A stretch of DNA of 64,000 nt. Source: Acidobacteriota bacterium (GTDB lineage: Bacteria; Acidobacteriota; Terriglobia; Terriglobales; Acidobacteriaceae). Positions 28,285 through 35,986 of this stretch are shown one piece after another. Made by a program: the position numbers and the translations under genes. Position 1 is the first letter of the stretch, and every line of letters starts with the position of its first letter. The notes beneath the pieces were generated by a model. The model was not told where the DNA came from and ran no database searches. It worked only from the letters and a program-made list of their open reading frames with translations. The stretch covers positions 434,001 to 498,000 of the forward strand of contig JAFDVP010000012.1 of NCBI GenBank assembly GCA_018268895.1, given 5' to 3'.

Positions 28285-29448
28285 GTGAATGGCGTGCGTT
28301 GGATTGCGGCAGCCTGTGTCTCGGTAGTTTCCATCTCGGTGTTCGCGCAGAACCAGAAAGCGCAGGACAACATCGTCCACCTGAACCAGGTTCAGGTCAT
28401 TGGAACCCACAATAGCTACAACATGGGCTTTGCCCCGAGCGAAGCAAAGTATTTTTCGGAGCACTATGCGAAGGCCTATCACGGCCTCGAGTACCATCAC
28501 CAGACATTGACCGAGCAGTTGAACGCGGGTGCCCGGCAGTTGGAACTCGACATCGTGCAAGACCCACAGGGCGGCCGGTTCGCTCACCCCAGGATCGTTG
28601 AACTGACAAAGCAGGAGGGTCTGCCTGCGGACACTGACTTCGATCCGCAACATGCCATGATGAAGCCCGGCTTCAAGACGCTGCATCTTGGCGACCTGAA
28701 TGAACGCAGCAGTTGTCCTCTGTTTGTAGATTGCCTTCGTGAGATACGCCGATGGTCGAAGGCACACAAGCGCCACGTACCGCTGTTCCTTCTGATCGAA
28801 GACAAACAGGGACGTGTGAGCCAGTTGCCCGATGCAGTGACAGCAGAGCCGTGGACCGCCGCTACCTGGGACGCGATGGATACTGAGATACGCTCCGTCT
28901 TCAAAGAGAACGAGATGATTACGCCTGACCAGGTGCGTGGAGGCTATCCCTCGCTTGAGGCAGCAGTACTCGCTGGCGCATGGCCGACCCTTTCGAAAGC
29001 ACGCGGCAAGGTTGTCTTTCTGCTCTATAACCGCAAGTCAGCTCCCGGTTACCTTGCCGGACACGCGATGATGAAAGGCCGTGCGCTCTTCGTGAATGGG
29101 CGCCCCGGTGAACCCGAAGCTGCATTTGTCGAACAGGACGCCGGCAAACCAGACGAGATCAGCGCATTGGTGAAGAAAGGCTACCTTGTGCGATCGCGCT
29201 CGGATTACAACACCGACCAGGGAAGAAATAACGACACGACGCGACGCGACGAGCTGCTCTCCAGCGGAGCGCAGATGATCAGCACTGACTTTCCTGTCAG
29301 CGAGCCCGCTCCATGGACCGGATATACCGTCGGCATCCCAGGCGGCTTGGCGGCAAGGTGCAATCCCGTGAATGCTCCCGCGACCTGCAACAATTCACTG
29401 ATGGAAGGCACAACCACGAAAGAGCCATCACCCTCTCACAAGCCATAG
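28285..29448 (+). CDS. Secreted Ca-dependent phosphoinositide-specific phospholipase C-like protein
   Basis: A predicted exported phosphodiesterase of the PI-PLC superfamily (387 residues). The N-terminus is a short signal peptide (IAAACVSVVSISVFA). The first catalytic His lies in QVIGTHNSYNMG (about residues 37-48), and the metal-binding ARQLELDIVQDPQGGRF follows near 80-96, the usual PI-PLC X-domain pattern of His then Glu/Asp. A further HRFPLFLLIEDKQG-like strand (HVPLFLLIEDKQG) fits the TIM barrel. ATG 28285 has GAGGTG immediately upstream. It is monocistronic and divergent from the giant protein gene. Lipid substrate and location are inferred from family. Confidence 0.82.
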   Translation: MNGVRWIAAACVSVVSISVFAQNQKAQDNIVHLNQVQVIGTHNSYNMGFAPSEAKYFSEHYAKAYHGLEYHHQTLTEQLNAGARQLELDIVQDPQGGRFAHPRIVELTKQEGLPADTDFDPQHAMMKPGFKTLHLGDLNERSSCPLFVDCLREIRRWSKAHKRHVPLFLLIEDKQGRVSQLPDAVTAEPWTAATWDAMDTEIRSVFKENEMITPDQVRGGYPSLEAAVLAGAWPTLSKARGKVVFLLYNRKSAPGYLAGHAMMKGRALFVNGRPGEPEAAFVEQDAGKPDEISALVKKGYLVRSRSDYNTDQGRNNDTTRRDELLSSGAQMISTDFPVSEPAPWTGYTVGIPGGLAARCNPVNAPATCNNSLMEGTTTKEPSPSHKP

Positions 29449-29734
29449 CCGTCCAGGGGAGACAAGGCTTCCAGGCTGAATGGCAGGCGGCTGCATCGGT
29501 AAGAAGGATGGATGTTTGTCGCAAGCGTTGCGCCATGTCATATTCGGAACTCCTGCCATCGGGCGGGTGGCCCATACATCAACCCAGCCGATACCTCGGG
29601 TACCCCATTCATGCGGGTTGATCGCATAAGTGGTCTTTCGCGCGGAAGCGCGAACCGATAGAATCCCTTCAACGATGAGGTCGGCCGCCGGCAATATGAT
29701 GAGCGATGGCCTGACGCACACCTACGTCTACTGA

Positions 29735-30034
29735 CCTGCTCCCCGGCCAGTTCATTTCGAAGAACTGAACCAGTTCATCGCGTCTTTTTGCCAACTCGAA
29801 ATTGGATATGCTCTTCGGTTTCTCTCTTCTGAACCGGCTTTCGAACTCGCAAATAAGGCCTATTTACTGTACGTTTCGCAGAATTCCACCGAAAAGGCCA
29901 AATTGCTCAGAATGCTGTTTTCGAACTGCTTCGTAGACGCCGTAAGTGTAACGCCCGCCTACAGAAAACCGTTCGATATCATCTTCAAAAGGGCAAAATC
30001 TGAAGAATGGTCGGGACGACTAGATTCGAACTAG
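29735..30034 (+). pseudogene. C-terminal remnant of a serine recombinase
   Basis: An open frame of 99 codons without a start codon matches the C-terminal end of large serine recombinases: FELANKAYLLYVSQN, then EKAKLLRMLFSNC, then TPAYRKPFDIIFKRAK. That pattern (nKA..Ly......K.kLL..lfSNc......Y.kPFd.i) is characteristic of the end of the recombinase domain. The N-terminal catalytic resolvase domain is absent. The frame ends inside the antisense of a tRNA 3' end (SGRLDSN then stop), so the present C-terminus is partly non-native. It is a decayed or truncated mobility gene. Confidence 0.7.
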
Positions 30035-30052
30035 CGACCTCACCCACCCCAA
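30008..30052 (-). other. 3' half of tRNA-Pro(GGG), attachment-site-like
   Basis: On the - strand the sequence runs from anticodon loop (TTGGGGT, anticodon GGG) through the 3' anticodon stem, variable loop GAGGTC-type, T-arm (GCTAG-TTCGAAT-CTAGT), acceptor strand CGTCCCG, discriminator A and encoded CCA. The C1-G72 pair implied by the acceptor strand and the A73 discriminator are hallmarks of tRNA-Pro. The 5' half (acceptor 5' strand, D-arm and 5' anticodon stem) is missing, so it is not a functional tRNA. Such a 3' fragment is what integration into a tRNA gene leaves. Confidence 0.75.
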
Positions 30053-30420
30053 TCCTCTAAAATACGCAATTTCAGCAACTTAGGTGCACTAAACAAAGCG
30101 CTAAAGAGCGGAGAAGAGCCCGACGAAACGCTTATTGGACCCGCAAATGGACCCACGTTTACGGTTCGCATCAACGCGACACGGACGGCAAAGCGTGGGG
30201 AAACTCGGATTCAACACTCCACACGAAAATACAAGGCCCTGAATCACCTTGGGATTTTTGAGCCTCTGGGCTTGCTCATGTTCTGAATCTCAAATACGAC
30301 TACTGAAGTATACGTCTTGTCCCGTACTTCCTTTTGTAGCGAATATACGCTCTGAAAGGATGGCGCGGGCGGCTGCCGTTGCAAACGGGTCCCAACGTCA
30401 CCAGGACCTCGATACGGGTA

Positions 30421-31044
30421 TTACTCATAGAGCCGCTGTGTGTCAGCTATTATCTGGCGATAGGGAGCCAGTAGCCCTGGCTTCTTGATCGTTTCCCATA
30501 ATTTCAAGGCATTTGTCGCGGACTGTCTGGCTTCACTCGTCATCCCAGCTCGGTATTGCGTAAGACCGAGTGTTGACCAGGCTCTGGCAAGGTCCAGCGT
30601 CTGCACTTCCGTGTGCGGAGTCTGGTTGGCAAACTGTTCCGCTTCGTTTAGCCCGTGGTTTGCGAGGTCCAACGCTGGTGCCGTGTTGCCACTTGATGCT
30701 TCAAGGACCGCTAGACTCTGTTCGCTGGCGAGATACTGACTAAGAATTGACGCATTCCGCGCATCAAGAAAGGGCTGGATCACGATGATTGATCTCTGGT
30801 AAGCCGCCGCCGCCCTGTCGCGATGTCCCAGCGCCTCCAGACGATGGCCCTGATATTCGAGAACAAGGGAGGCCTGACCTGCGGTGTCGGAAGATTTTGG
30901 ATTGGACTTCAAAATGGGGTCGAGCAGACCAAACGATTCCTCCAGCAGAGACAGCGATTCCGTAATTCCATTTGGATCAGGATCAACCGTACCGAGCCGG
31001 CTGAGGCTCATCGCCAGGTCATCGATGTCTCCCTGAGTCCACAC
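30421..31044 (-). pseudogene. TPR-containing C-terminal remnant (kinase-associated TPR type)
   Basis: The 207-residue frame is helical and repeat-like: ASLVLEYQGHRLEALGHRDRAAAAYQRS, then LASEQSLAVLEASSGN and RAWSTLGLTQYRAGMTSEAR are TPR-type helix pairs. It resembles the C-terminal TPR tail of acidobacterial serine/threonine protein kinases, but no kinase domain, signal or ribosome-binding site precedes it. Upstream DNA (31065-31185) has a short frame in another phase with similar composition, suggesting frameshift decay. It lies just past the recombination scar. It could instead be a short independent TPR protein. Confidence 0.45.
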
Positions 31045-31280
31045 ATTGGATTACGTCTCATACAAGCTGACTATCTCCTCACTTTACTGCCAACAGCGTC
31101 AACAGCCGCCAGAACAACTTCAGCGCGAAAACAGGAATCGTCATACACTTCGGTCCGAAGTGATATAGCGAGATCCTGAAAGTGGCATCTCTATCTAGAG
31201 AGCTGGTCGATCAAGCTGCCGCAAGGTCACCCACCCAATGCGTCCTATTCCTGCGCTGCGATTCCTAGAACAGTAGATGC

Positions 31281-31700
31281 TCAACTCGGCAGTGCGAGAA
31301 GAATCAGAGATGCAAGACCGCTTGCGATTCCGATACCAAGAAGAAGGCTCAGCCGCTCACGAAACACAAATACACCTACCATTACCACTAAAATCAGGCC
31401 ACCTCCAACCGCAACAGGAAAAACCACGTAGCCTGGAATTCCCCCCGACATGGCAAGAGCCATACCCGTCTGTCCAAGAACGCTACAAAGTGCCATCAAA
31501 ATGCCGATGCCAAGTTCCCTTACCGTAGGCTTACCCAAGTGGCGTACAGCAACCGCGAGAGCCAGGATCGAACCAGCCATATACCATATCAATAAATATT
31601 TTGTTTCTAGATTCCCAAAGCCCGCACCGGCCAAAACACGAAGCCCATAAGCTCCGAGGCCATTAGTAACAAATGCCACTGCCATGCAACGCTGATACAT
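31281..31700 (-). CDS. Half-size DMT (EamA/SMR-like) membrane protein, subunit B
   Basis: A small inner-membrane protein of 139 residues with four to five hydrophobic segments (MAVAFVTNGLGAYGLRVLAGAG, LLIWYMAGSILALAVAV, GIGILMALCSVLGQTGMALA, VVFPVAVGGGLILVVMVGVFVF and LLGIGIASGLASLILLAL). This is half of a ten-segment EamA transporter. The start at 31700 lies two bases after the stop of the preceding half-transporter, and GGAGG is inside the end of that gene. The pair likely forms a heterodimer. It is the last gene of the glycan operon; substrate unknown. Confidence 0.75.
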   Translation of the reverse strand: MYQRCMAVAFVTNGLGAYGLRVLAGAGFGNLETKYLLIWYMAGSILALAVAVRHLGKPTVRELGIGILMALCSVLGQTGMALAMSGGIPGYVVFPVAVGGGLILVVMVGVFVFRERLSLLLGIGIASGLASLILLALPS

Positions 31701-31702
31701 AT

Positions 31703-32185
31703 TTATGCCTCCGGCATTTGGGCAATGGCAATAACCTCGCCGCTCGCTTCCTCTCGCGCTCTTTCCCGCCAAAGAATAACAAGCGCCGCGACAGCCAACA
31801 GCAACCCAACCGCCCGTCGTCTCGTGATTGCTTCGCGGTAGACCACAATCGATAACACAGTGGGGACGGCCATTGAGAGATTAATAACGAGCCAGCTTGT
31901 TGATATTTTTCCGTACCGGACTCCACGCTGAAAGCTCAAGATGGCCAGAGAGGCAAGAAGACCGCATGTTGCGGCAGTAACCCATGCGATACGGGGGATA
32001 TCCAGCACGCCTGCAGCTCCGAAGCGCCAGAAGGAGAGTACGCTCATTACCACAACGCCACCAAGAAAGATAAATAAATTGATGGCCTCTGGCCGGCATC
32101 GCCTATGATCCGCCACCTTGTGCAAAACACCGATCATGCCGAGGCTCGCTACGGCCAGAAAAAGAAATCCATAGGGCATTATCAT
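31703..32185 (-). CDS. Half-size DMT (EamA/SMR-like) membrane protein, subunit A
   Basis: A 160-residue membrane protein with about five hydrophobic segments, starting MIMPYGFLFLAVASLGMIGV, and a basic cytoplasmic tail (WRERAREEASGE). Two ATGs (32185 and 32179) are possible starts; the longer ORF from 32212 would overlap the upstream deacetylase gene. The next gene follows after two bases, so the two halves are translated as a pair. Heterodimeric half-size DMT transporters are known for drug efflux and lipid-linked sugar flipping. Here, inside a sugar operon, sugar or product transport is inferred. Confidence 0.75.
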   Translation of the reverse strand: MIMPYGFLFLAVASLGMIGVLHKVADHRRCRPEAINLFIFLGGVVVMSVLSFWRFGAAGVLDIPRIAWVTAATCGLLASLAILSFQRGVRYGKISTSWLVINLSMAVPTVLSIVVYREAITRRRAVGLLLAVAALVILWRERAREEASGEVIAIAQMPEA

Positions 32186-32192
32186 TACCTTT

Positions 32193-32930
32193 TTAAAGAA
32201 GCTCGATGTCATGTACAGCTCGGGGGAGGAAATCGGATCTCTTCAATGCTTCCGCATATCTAACGCCAATTAGACTTCCGTAATACCGAGCTCGCGTTTC
32301 AAGTTGCTCAGTTAGCGATCCCATCGTTGAGCCATAGTTTCGACGGGAAGATTTTTCATCCTCTGATTTCGCCTCGACGATATCCGAACTCGATTGGAAG
32401 CATCGCCATGCCGCCATCTTCGCCTCAAAAGTTGAGGAAATATCGACGATATCGCTTGGCTCTGAGAGCGATTGGATTACCTCGAAATGGTAAAGAGACC
32501 TTGCGAACCATGGCGGTCCTAAATCGGCACTACAACTCCAAGCCGCCTGCCACCATGAGTCGCAGCTCAAGCGCGCCATTGCCCGATGTTGAAAATATTC
32601 ATTCCAGGAGTGACCAAAGACAATATCCGGTTCGTATTTGCGGATACTTTCAATGCAAAGCCGGTATGTCTCTCGGTTCTCCTGAACTGCGTAATCTGGA
32701 TAGTGGAAACATTCAAACGACTTCACTCCGAGGATCTTGTGAGCTGCGACAGCTTGAGCCGTGATACGCTCCGCCGCCGTTTCTTTGTCGGCAATATCCG
32801 CAAAGTCCTCATCACTATGACCGAAACAAACGACATTTACATCGCATCCCGCATTCGCCATTTTGCGCAATATTCCGCCGAGGGCGATGACACTATCATC
32901 GAGATGCGCGCCAAGAACAAGTGCTTTCAA
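32193..32930 (-). CDS. PIG-L/LmbE-family deacetylase
   Basis: A zinc-dependent amidase of the PIG-L family, which removes N-acetyl groups from GlcNAc-containing molecules. The N-terminal metal motif is GAHLDDSVIALGG (family AHPDDE), keeping His and the two Asp residues although Pro and Glu are replaced. The second metal motif is in FGHSWNEYFQHRAMAR near residues 105-120. Length (245) is typical. It lies between the isomerase-like gene (18 bases) and the half-transporters (7 bases). Together with the NodB-type deacetylase upstream it makes two deacetylases in one operon, pointing to an N-acylated sugar substrate. Confidence 0.83.
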   Translation of the reverse strand: MKALVLGAHLDDSVIALGGILRKMANAGCDVNVVCFGHSDEDFADIADKETAAERITAQAVAAHKILGVKSFECFHYPDYAVQENRETYRLCIESIRKYEPDIVFGHSWNEYFQHRAMARLSCDSWWQAAWSCSADLGPPWFARSLYHFEVIQSLSEPSDIVDISSTFEAKMAAWRCFQSSSDIVEAKSEDEKSSRRNYGSTMGSLTEQLETRARYYGSLIGVRYAEALKRSDFLPRAVHDIELL

Positions 32931-32948
32931 TCGAATATCCTCTTTTCG

Positions 32949-34418
32949 TTACAGAACGAACGATCCAATCTGCAGGACCGATGCTAATTTTTGTAATTCG
33001 CGCCGGACGTCGCCGTGAGCGACAACCACATGGTGAGTGACACCACGACGCTGTAGCTCCACTAAGTATTCCTTCACTGGCCGCTCAACCTTGACCAGAG
33101 CATGTATCTCTTGGCAAGGAAGGCATGGGTAATCCAGCGCTTCGCCTCCAGAGATTAACATTTGCCATCCTTTCGGCGTATCCAGCATATGGGCCATTGT
33201 TACTATTCCCGGACTCATAATGAATTCCATATTGATACCCGCCCCCTGGAAGCCCCATTCTTCCGGGGCGCTGGTTAGCGTTATGCGGTCATCGGAACCC
33301 GCGAGCGCAGGTGAGGCCATGCCATGTCCAACAAGCAAGAGCGCGTTGTGAGCAGCATCGTACTGGCCCCATTCGGCCGCCAGCGGTGGATTCCCTGTAA
33401 GCCAGTACAGAATGTGCATCATCGTAAGACCAATAATGTCTCCTTCCGACCCAACGAGGTGCTTCCCTTTTTCGAGCATCATACAGGCGCCGAGTCGGGT
33501 CGGCGCTCCAGTAGCTTTTTCGATGTGATGCTGCCCTAGCACACACAACGAATCTAGGCGCAAATGTTCAACCAAGCGCTCCATGGCGATCGCCAGCCGT
33601 ACGGATCTGTACCAATCCTCTTCTTTTGGTCCCTGCTGGCGGAAGCGCCGAACTAGAGTCTTTGCAACCTCCATTGTGTCTTCGTCCTGCACGCCTTCCC
33701 ACTGCTGAAGAAGATGTGCAAGCTCAACCGTGATGACATTGGGCCCAAGGAAGCCTCGCACTCTGGTCCGGTCATTTTCCAGATCGTACATTCCCCGAAA
33801 CACATGGCCAACAACACCAATATTTAATTTCTTTAAACGCGCGGCGACGAGATGCACACGAGCTATCCCAGCAATCTCTTCAAACGGACGTTCTTCGGCA
33901 AGCGAACCCACCACAATGTCGTATTCTCGCCCCATCTTCGTAAACGTTGCTGAAAGCTGAGCAGTGCCGATCATTGCGCTGTTGCGCATGAGATATTCGT
34001 AATTGTCCTGGGGGGTGATGTTCTCTTCCACTTGCGTCGTAAACATCACTACAGGAACATGCGGGATATAGTCGATCGCTTGGAGCGCCATATAGTCGGG
34101 CACGTAGGTGCCATCGACAACGATAAGCATCCCGATGTCGGCTTCGGCGAAGGCGCGGCCCGCTCGGTCCGCGCTATCGAGCGTGTCCACTACCCCGGGG
34201 TAGATGAGATCCACGTCCTTCCCAAGCCTTTTCGCAATACGTTCCAAGTCATTTTCGACGTCTTGCCTAAATTCCAGAGAGAACATTCGCCAATACTCGA
34301 AATAAGCGCATGCCAAAAGCCCCACTTTTAGCTTTTCAGAAATGTTTGGCCTGTTCGACAATATATCTCCGAACTCGGAGCCAATTCCCGCTTCGAACGA
34401 CACGGTCACATCACTCAT
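32949..34418 (-). CDS. L-fucose/L-arabinose isomerase-like protein
   Basis: A 489-residue protein of the fucose/arabinose isomerase fold. The N-domain begins LKVGLLACAYFEYWRMF; the central part has DDLLCVLGQHH-like and LGACMMLEKGKHLVGSEGD stretches with acidic metal-ligand candidates; the C-terminus has the arabinose-isomerase-like VVVAHGDVRREL. It would isomerise a cytoplasmic sugar or derivative; the substrate is not known. The ATG overlaps the TGA of the ASRT-like gene as ATGA, so expression is coupled to that small protein. It is a distant relative of the isomerase at 11725-13311. Confidence 0.78.
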   Translation of the reverse strand: MSDVTVSFEAGIGSEFGDILSNRPNISEKLKVGLLACAYFEYWRMFSLEFRQDVENDLERIAKRLGKDVDLIYPGVVDTLDSADRAGRAFAEADIGMLIVVDGTYVPDYMALQAIDYIPHVPVVMFTTQVEENITPQDNYEYLMRNSAMIGTAQLSATFTKMGREYDIVVGSLAEERPFEEIAGIARVHLVAARLKKLNIGVVGHVFRGMYDLENDRTRVRGFLGPNVITVELAHLLQQWEGVQDEDTMEVAKTLVRRFRQQGPKEEDWYRSVRLAIAMERLVEHLRLDSLCVLGQHHIEKATGAPTRLGACMMLEKGKHLVGSEGDIIGLTMMHILYWLTGNPPLAAEWGQYDAAHNALLLVGHGMASPALAGSDDRITLTSAPEEWGFQGAGINMEFIMSPGIVTMAHMLDTPKGWQMLISGGEALDYPCLPCQEIHALVKVERPVKEYLVELQRRGVTHHVVVAHGDVRRELQKLASVLQIGSFVL

Positions 34419-34813
34419 TTGTTTGCCTCGTTATTTTCGCTACTAGTGCAAAATCCGGCGCAACTGTAGTACGCCATGTTGATCTGCGTGGTATCCAACC
34501 TTCCGAACTGGGCCACAACGTCCACATCCGACCGAAGACGCAGAGAGTATTGCGTTAGGGAAGGAATTTTTAGACCACCAATATCGCCAGGATGATCGAG
34601 CCTCAAAGCCCGTACACGCTCCGCGCCGACAATCACCTCGATGCCTTTTACTGGATCTTTGTTTTCAAAATAGAAATCAAGTAAGACCGTCGCCGCAGCA
34701 GCATTGGGATTCAAAATCATTAGAGCTTCGTGCGCTTCCATGGGCCCAGAGCCGATTTTCTCGGGGAGATATCCATCAACGAAGTACCAAATCTTTGCGC
34801 CGTGCTTTGTCAT
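34415..34813 (-). CDS. ASRT-like (Anabaena sensory rhodopsin transducer family) small-molecule-binding protein
   Basis: A 132-residue beta-sandwich protein of the sensory rhodopsin transducer family. Family landmarks are the N-terminal KIWYFVDGYLPE, the GSGPMEAHEALMILNP stretch (Anabaena protein: GSGPEPQFISHETVCILN), a middle strand LLDFYFENKDPV, and C-terminal DVVAQFGRLDTTQINMAYYS. The start at 34813 is two bases past the stop of the creatinase-like gene; the longer ORF overlaps that gene. It overlaps the isomerase start by four bases. No rhodopsin gene is in the window. Comparative work on this superfamily has proposed sugar or metabolite binding, and this operon fits that. The role here (sensor, chaperone or enzyme) is inference. 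Confidence 0.87.
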   Translation of the reverse strand: MTKHGAKIWYFVDGYLPEKIGSGPMEAHEALMILNPNAAAATVLLDFYFENKDPVKGIEVIVGAERVRALRLDHPGDIGGLKIPSLTQYSLRLRSDVDVVAQFGRLDTTQINMAYYSCAGFCTSSENNEANK

Positions 34814-34815
34814 GG

Positions 34816-35982
34816 CTAAACTCCAGCAGCGCAGGCGGCGCGAATAGAGGGTGTTAGGGATTCCCAACCAGATTCGGTAATCACAAATCCCTCTTCAATT
34901 CGATTAGAGCCCTCCGGGTGTCCGAAGAGACTGATGTCGGAGTTCACGCACATCCCGACGCGTAGCGGATATGTCGCCTTTTCATCCGGATAAGGCGATT
35001 CGGCCTCCGCCAAACCAATACCATGCATGGGAGGATACAGATCGTATCGTTCCAGCTTGTGCTTTTGAAATACGCTTTTTACCGCGCGGACCATCTCTCC
35101 GGATATCACTCCATTCTTGAGGTAACTCACTTGTATGGTGGAAGCTTCGAATAGTGCACTCAAGAAGCGCTTCTGTGCATCGGTGGCGACACCGGCAACA
35201 AAGGGATACTCAACCGTTGCGATGTATCCCTCATACTGAACCGCAAACGCCGCCATCACCATGTCTCCGTCTTGGATGATCTTGCGAGTGGGGCGCCCGA
35301 TGATTGTGTTTGTCCGCTGGCCGCTACCGAACACGGTAAACGGGATGCTTTCTGCTCCAGCCGCGCGCGCCACGCCTTCTGCCGCACCGGTCGCCTCCAG
35401 CTCGCTCTTTCCGGGTACTGCCGATGCCACTAATGCTTCGTATCCGAGGCAGGCGATTCGCCCTGCTTCCCGTAGGCAGGCAATCTCGTTGGCGCTCTTC
35501 ACCACCCGTAGGTCCCTGAGGATTGAATCTGCTTCGACTATCACGAGTCCTGGAAGCGCATTTTGTACACGATCCAAGATTGGTCCTGGCATATCGAACT
35601 TGCCAACGACGCCCAGCCTCTGTCCCCCACGAAGAACGTCGCCAATGATTTGCCGCAAAGAAGAAAACGTGGCTAACGGATACTCAATTTCTTCTGGCAC
35701 AGAAACGCAGGCAAATTCCTTAATATTTCTGAGGTCGGTCCACGGGCACATCTCTCTGGCGTAGCACTCTCCTTCGGGTGCACCCGCAAAAATGGGCTTC
35801 CCCGTCTTGGGAATAAAACAGGCGCCACGCTCAAATATCGGCCAAAAATTGGAAACGTAACGGAGGTTCTCTCTACGGTACTCATCTCCGTAGACCATCA
35901 GACCGTCGAGCTTCTGCATGTCGAAAGCTGCTTGTATACGCGAAATGCGGTCTTCGAATTCGGTTTTGGGTATCGTAATCAT
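34816..35982 (-). CDS. Creatinase-like M24-fold protein lacking the dimetal site
   Basis: A pita-bread fold protein of 388 residues with an N-terminal creatinase_N domain (RISRIQAAFDMQKLDGLMVYG) and a C-terminal M24 domain. In metal-dependent M24 peptidases the motif GD.V..D.G...GY..D.TR supplies two Asp ligands; here it reads GDMVMAAFAVQYEGYIATVE, so both Asp are lost. The His in MHGIGLAEAESP and Glu in NRIEEGFVIT remain. This points to a metal-free hydrolase of the creatinase type (C-N bond of an amidino or amide compound) rather than a peptidase. The start at 35982 is five bases past the previous stop; alternative ATGs at 36006 and 36030 exist. Confidence 0.8.
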   Translation of the reverse strand: MITIPKTEFEDRISRIQAAFDMQKLDGLMVYGDEYRRENLRYVSNFWPIFERGACFIPKTGKPIFAGAPEGECYAREMCPWTDLRNIKEFACVSVPEEIEYPLATFSSLRQIIGDVLRGGQRLGVVGKFDMPGPILDRVQNALPGLVIVEADSILRDLRVVKSANEIACLREAGRIACLGYEALVASAVPGKSELEATGAAEGVARAAGAESIPFTVFGSGQRTNTIIGRPTRKIIQDGDMVMAAFAVQYEGYIATVEYPFVAGVATDAQKRFLSALFEASTIQVSYLKNGVISGEMVRAVKSVFQKHKLERYDLYPPMHGIGLAEAESPYPDEKATYPLRVGMCVNSDISLFGHPEGSNRIEEGFVITESGWESLTPSIRAACAAGV

Positions 35983-35986
35983 GTTC

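Larger units (their letters stand above)
29449..30420. other. Gene-poor recombination scar region
   Basis: This 972-base stretch has no intact gene. It contains the C-terminal remnant of a serine recombinase (29735-30034) overlapping the 3' half of a tRNA-Pro (30008-30052), both listed separately. The part from 29480 to 29730 looks like degenerate intergenic sequence. The part from 30060 to 30420 holds no feature I can name. Confidence 0.6.

Noticed and set aside
29428..29721. 97-residue frame on - after the PI-PLC gene
   Set aside because: It overlaps the end of the PI-PLC gene and reads like translated intergenic DNA, with no ribosome-binding site.
30008..30052. Functional tRNA-Pro gene
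   Set aside because: The 5' acceptor strand, D-arm and 5' anticodon stem are absent in the flanking sequence, so only a 3' half is present.
34415..34813. Light-sensing pathway (rhodopsin + transducer)
   Set aside because: No seven-helix retinal protein is encoded in the window and the neighbours are sugar enzymes.
34816..35982. Xaa-Pro aminopeptidase
   Set aside because: Both metal-binding aspartates of the M24 peptidases are replaced.
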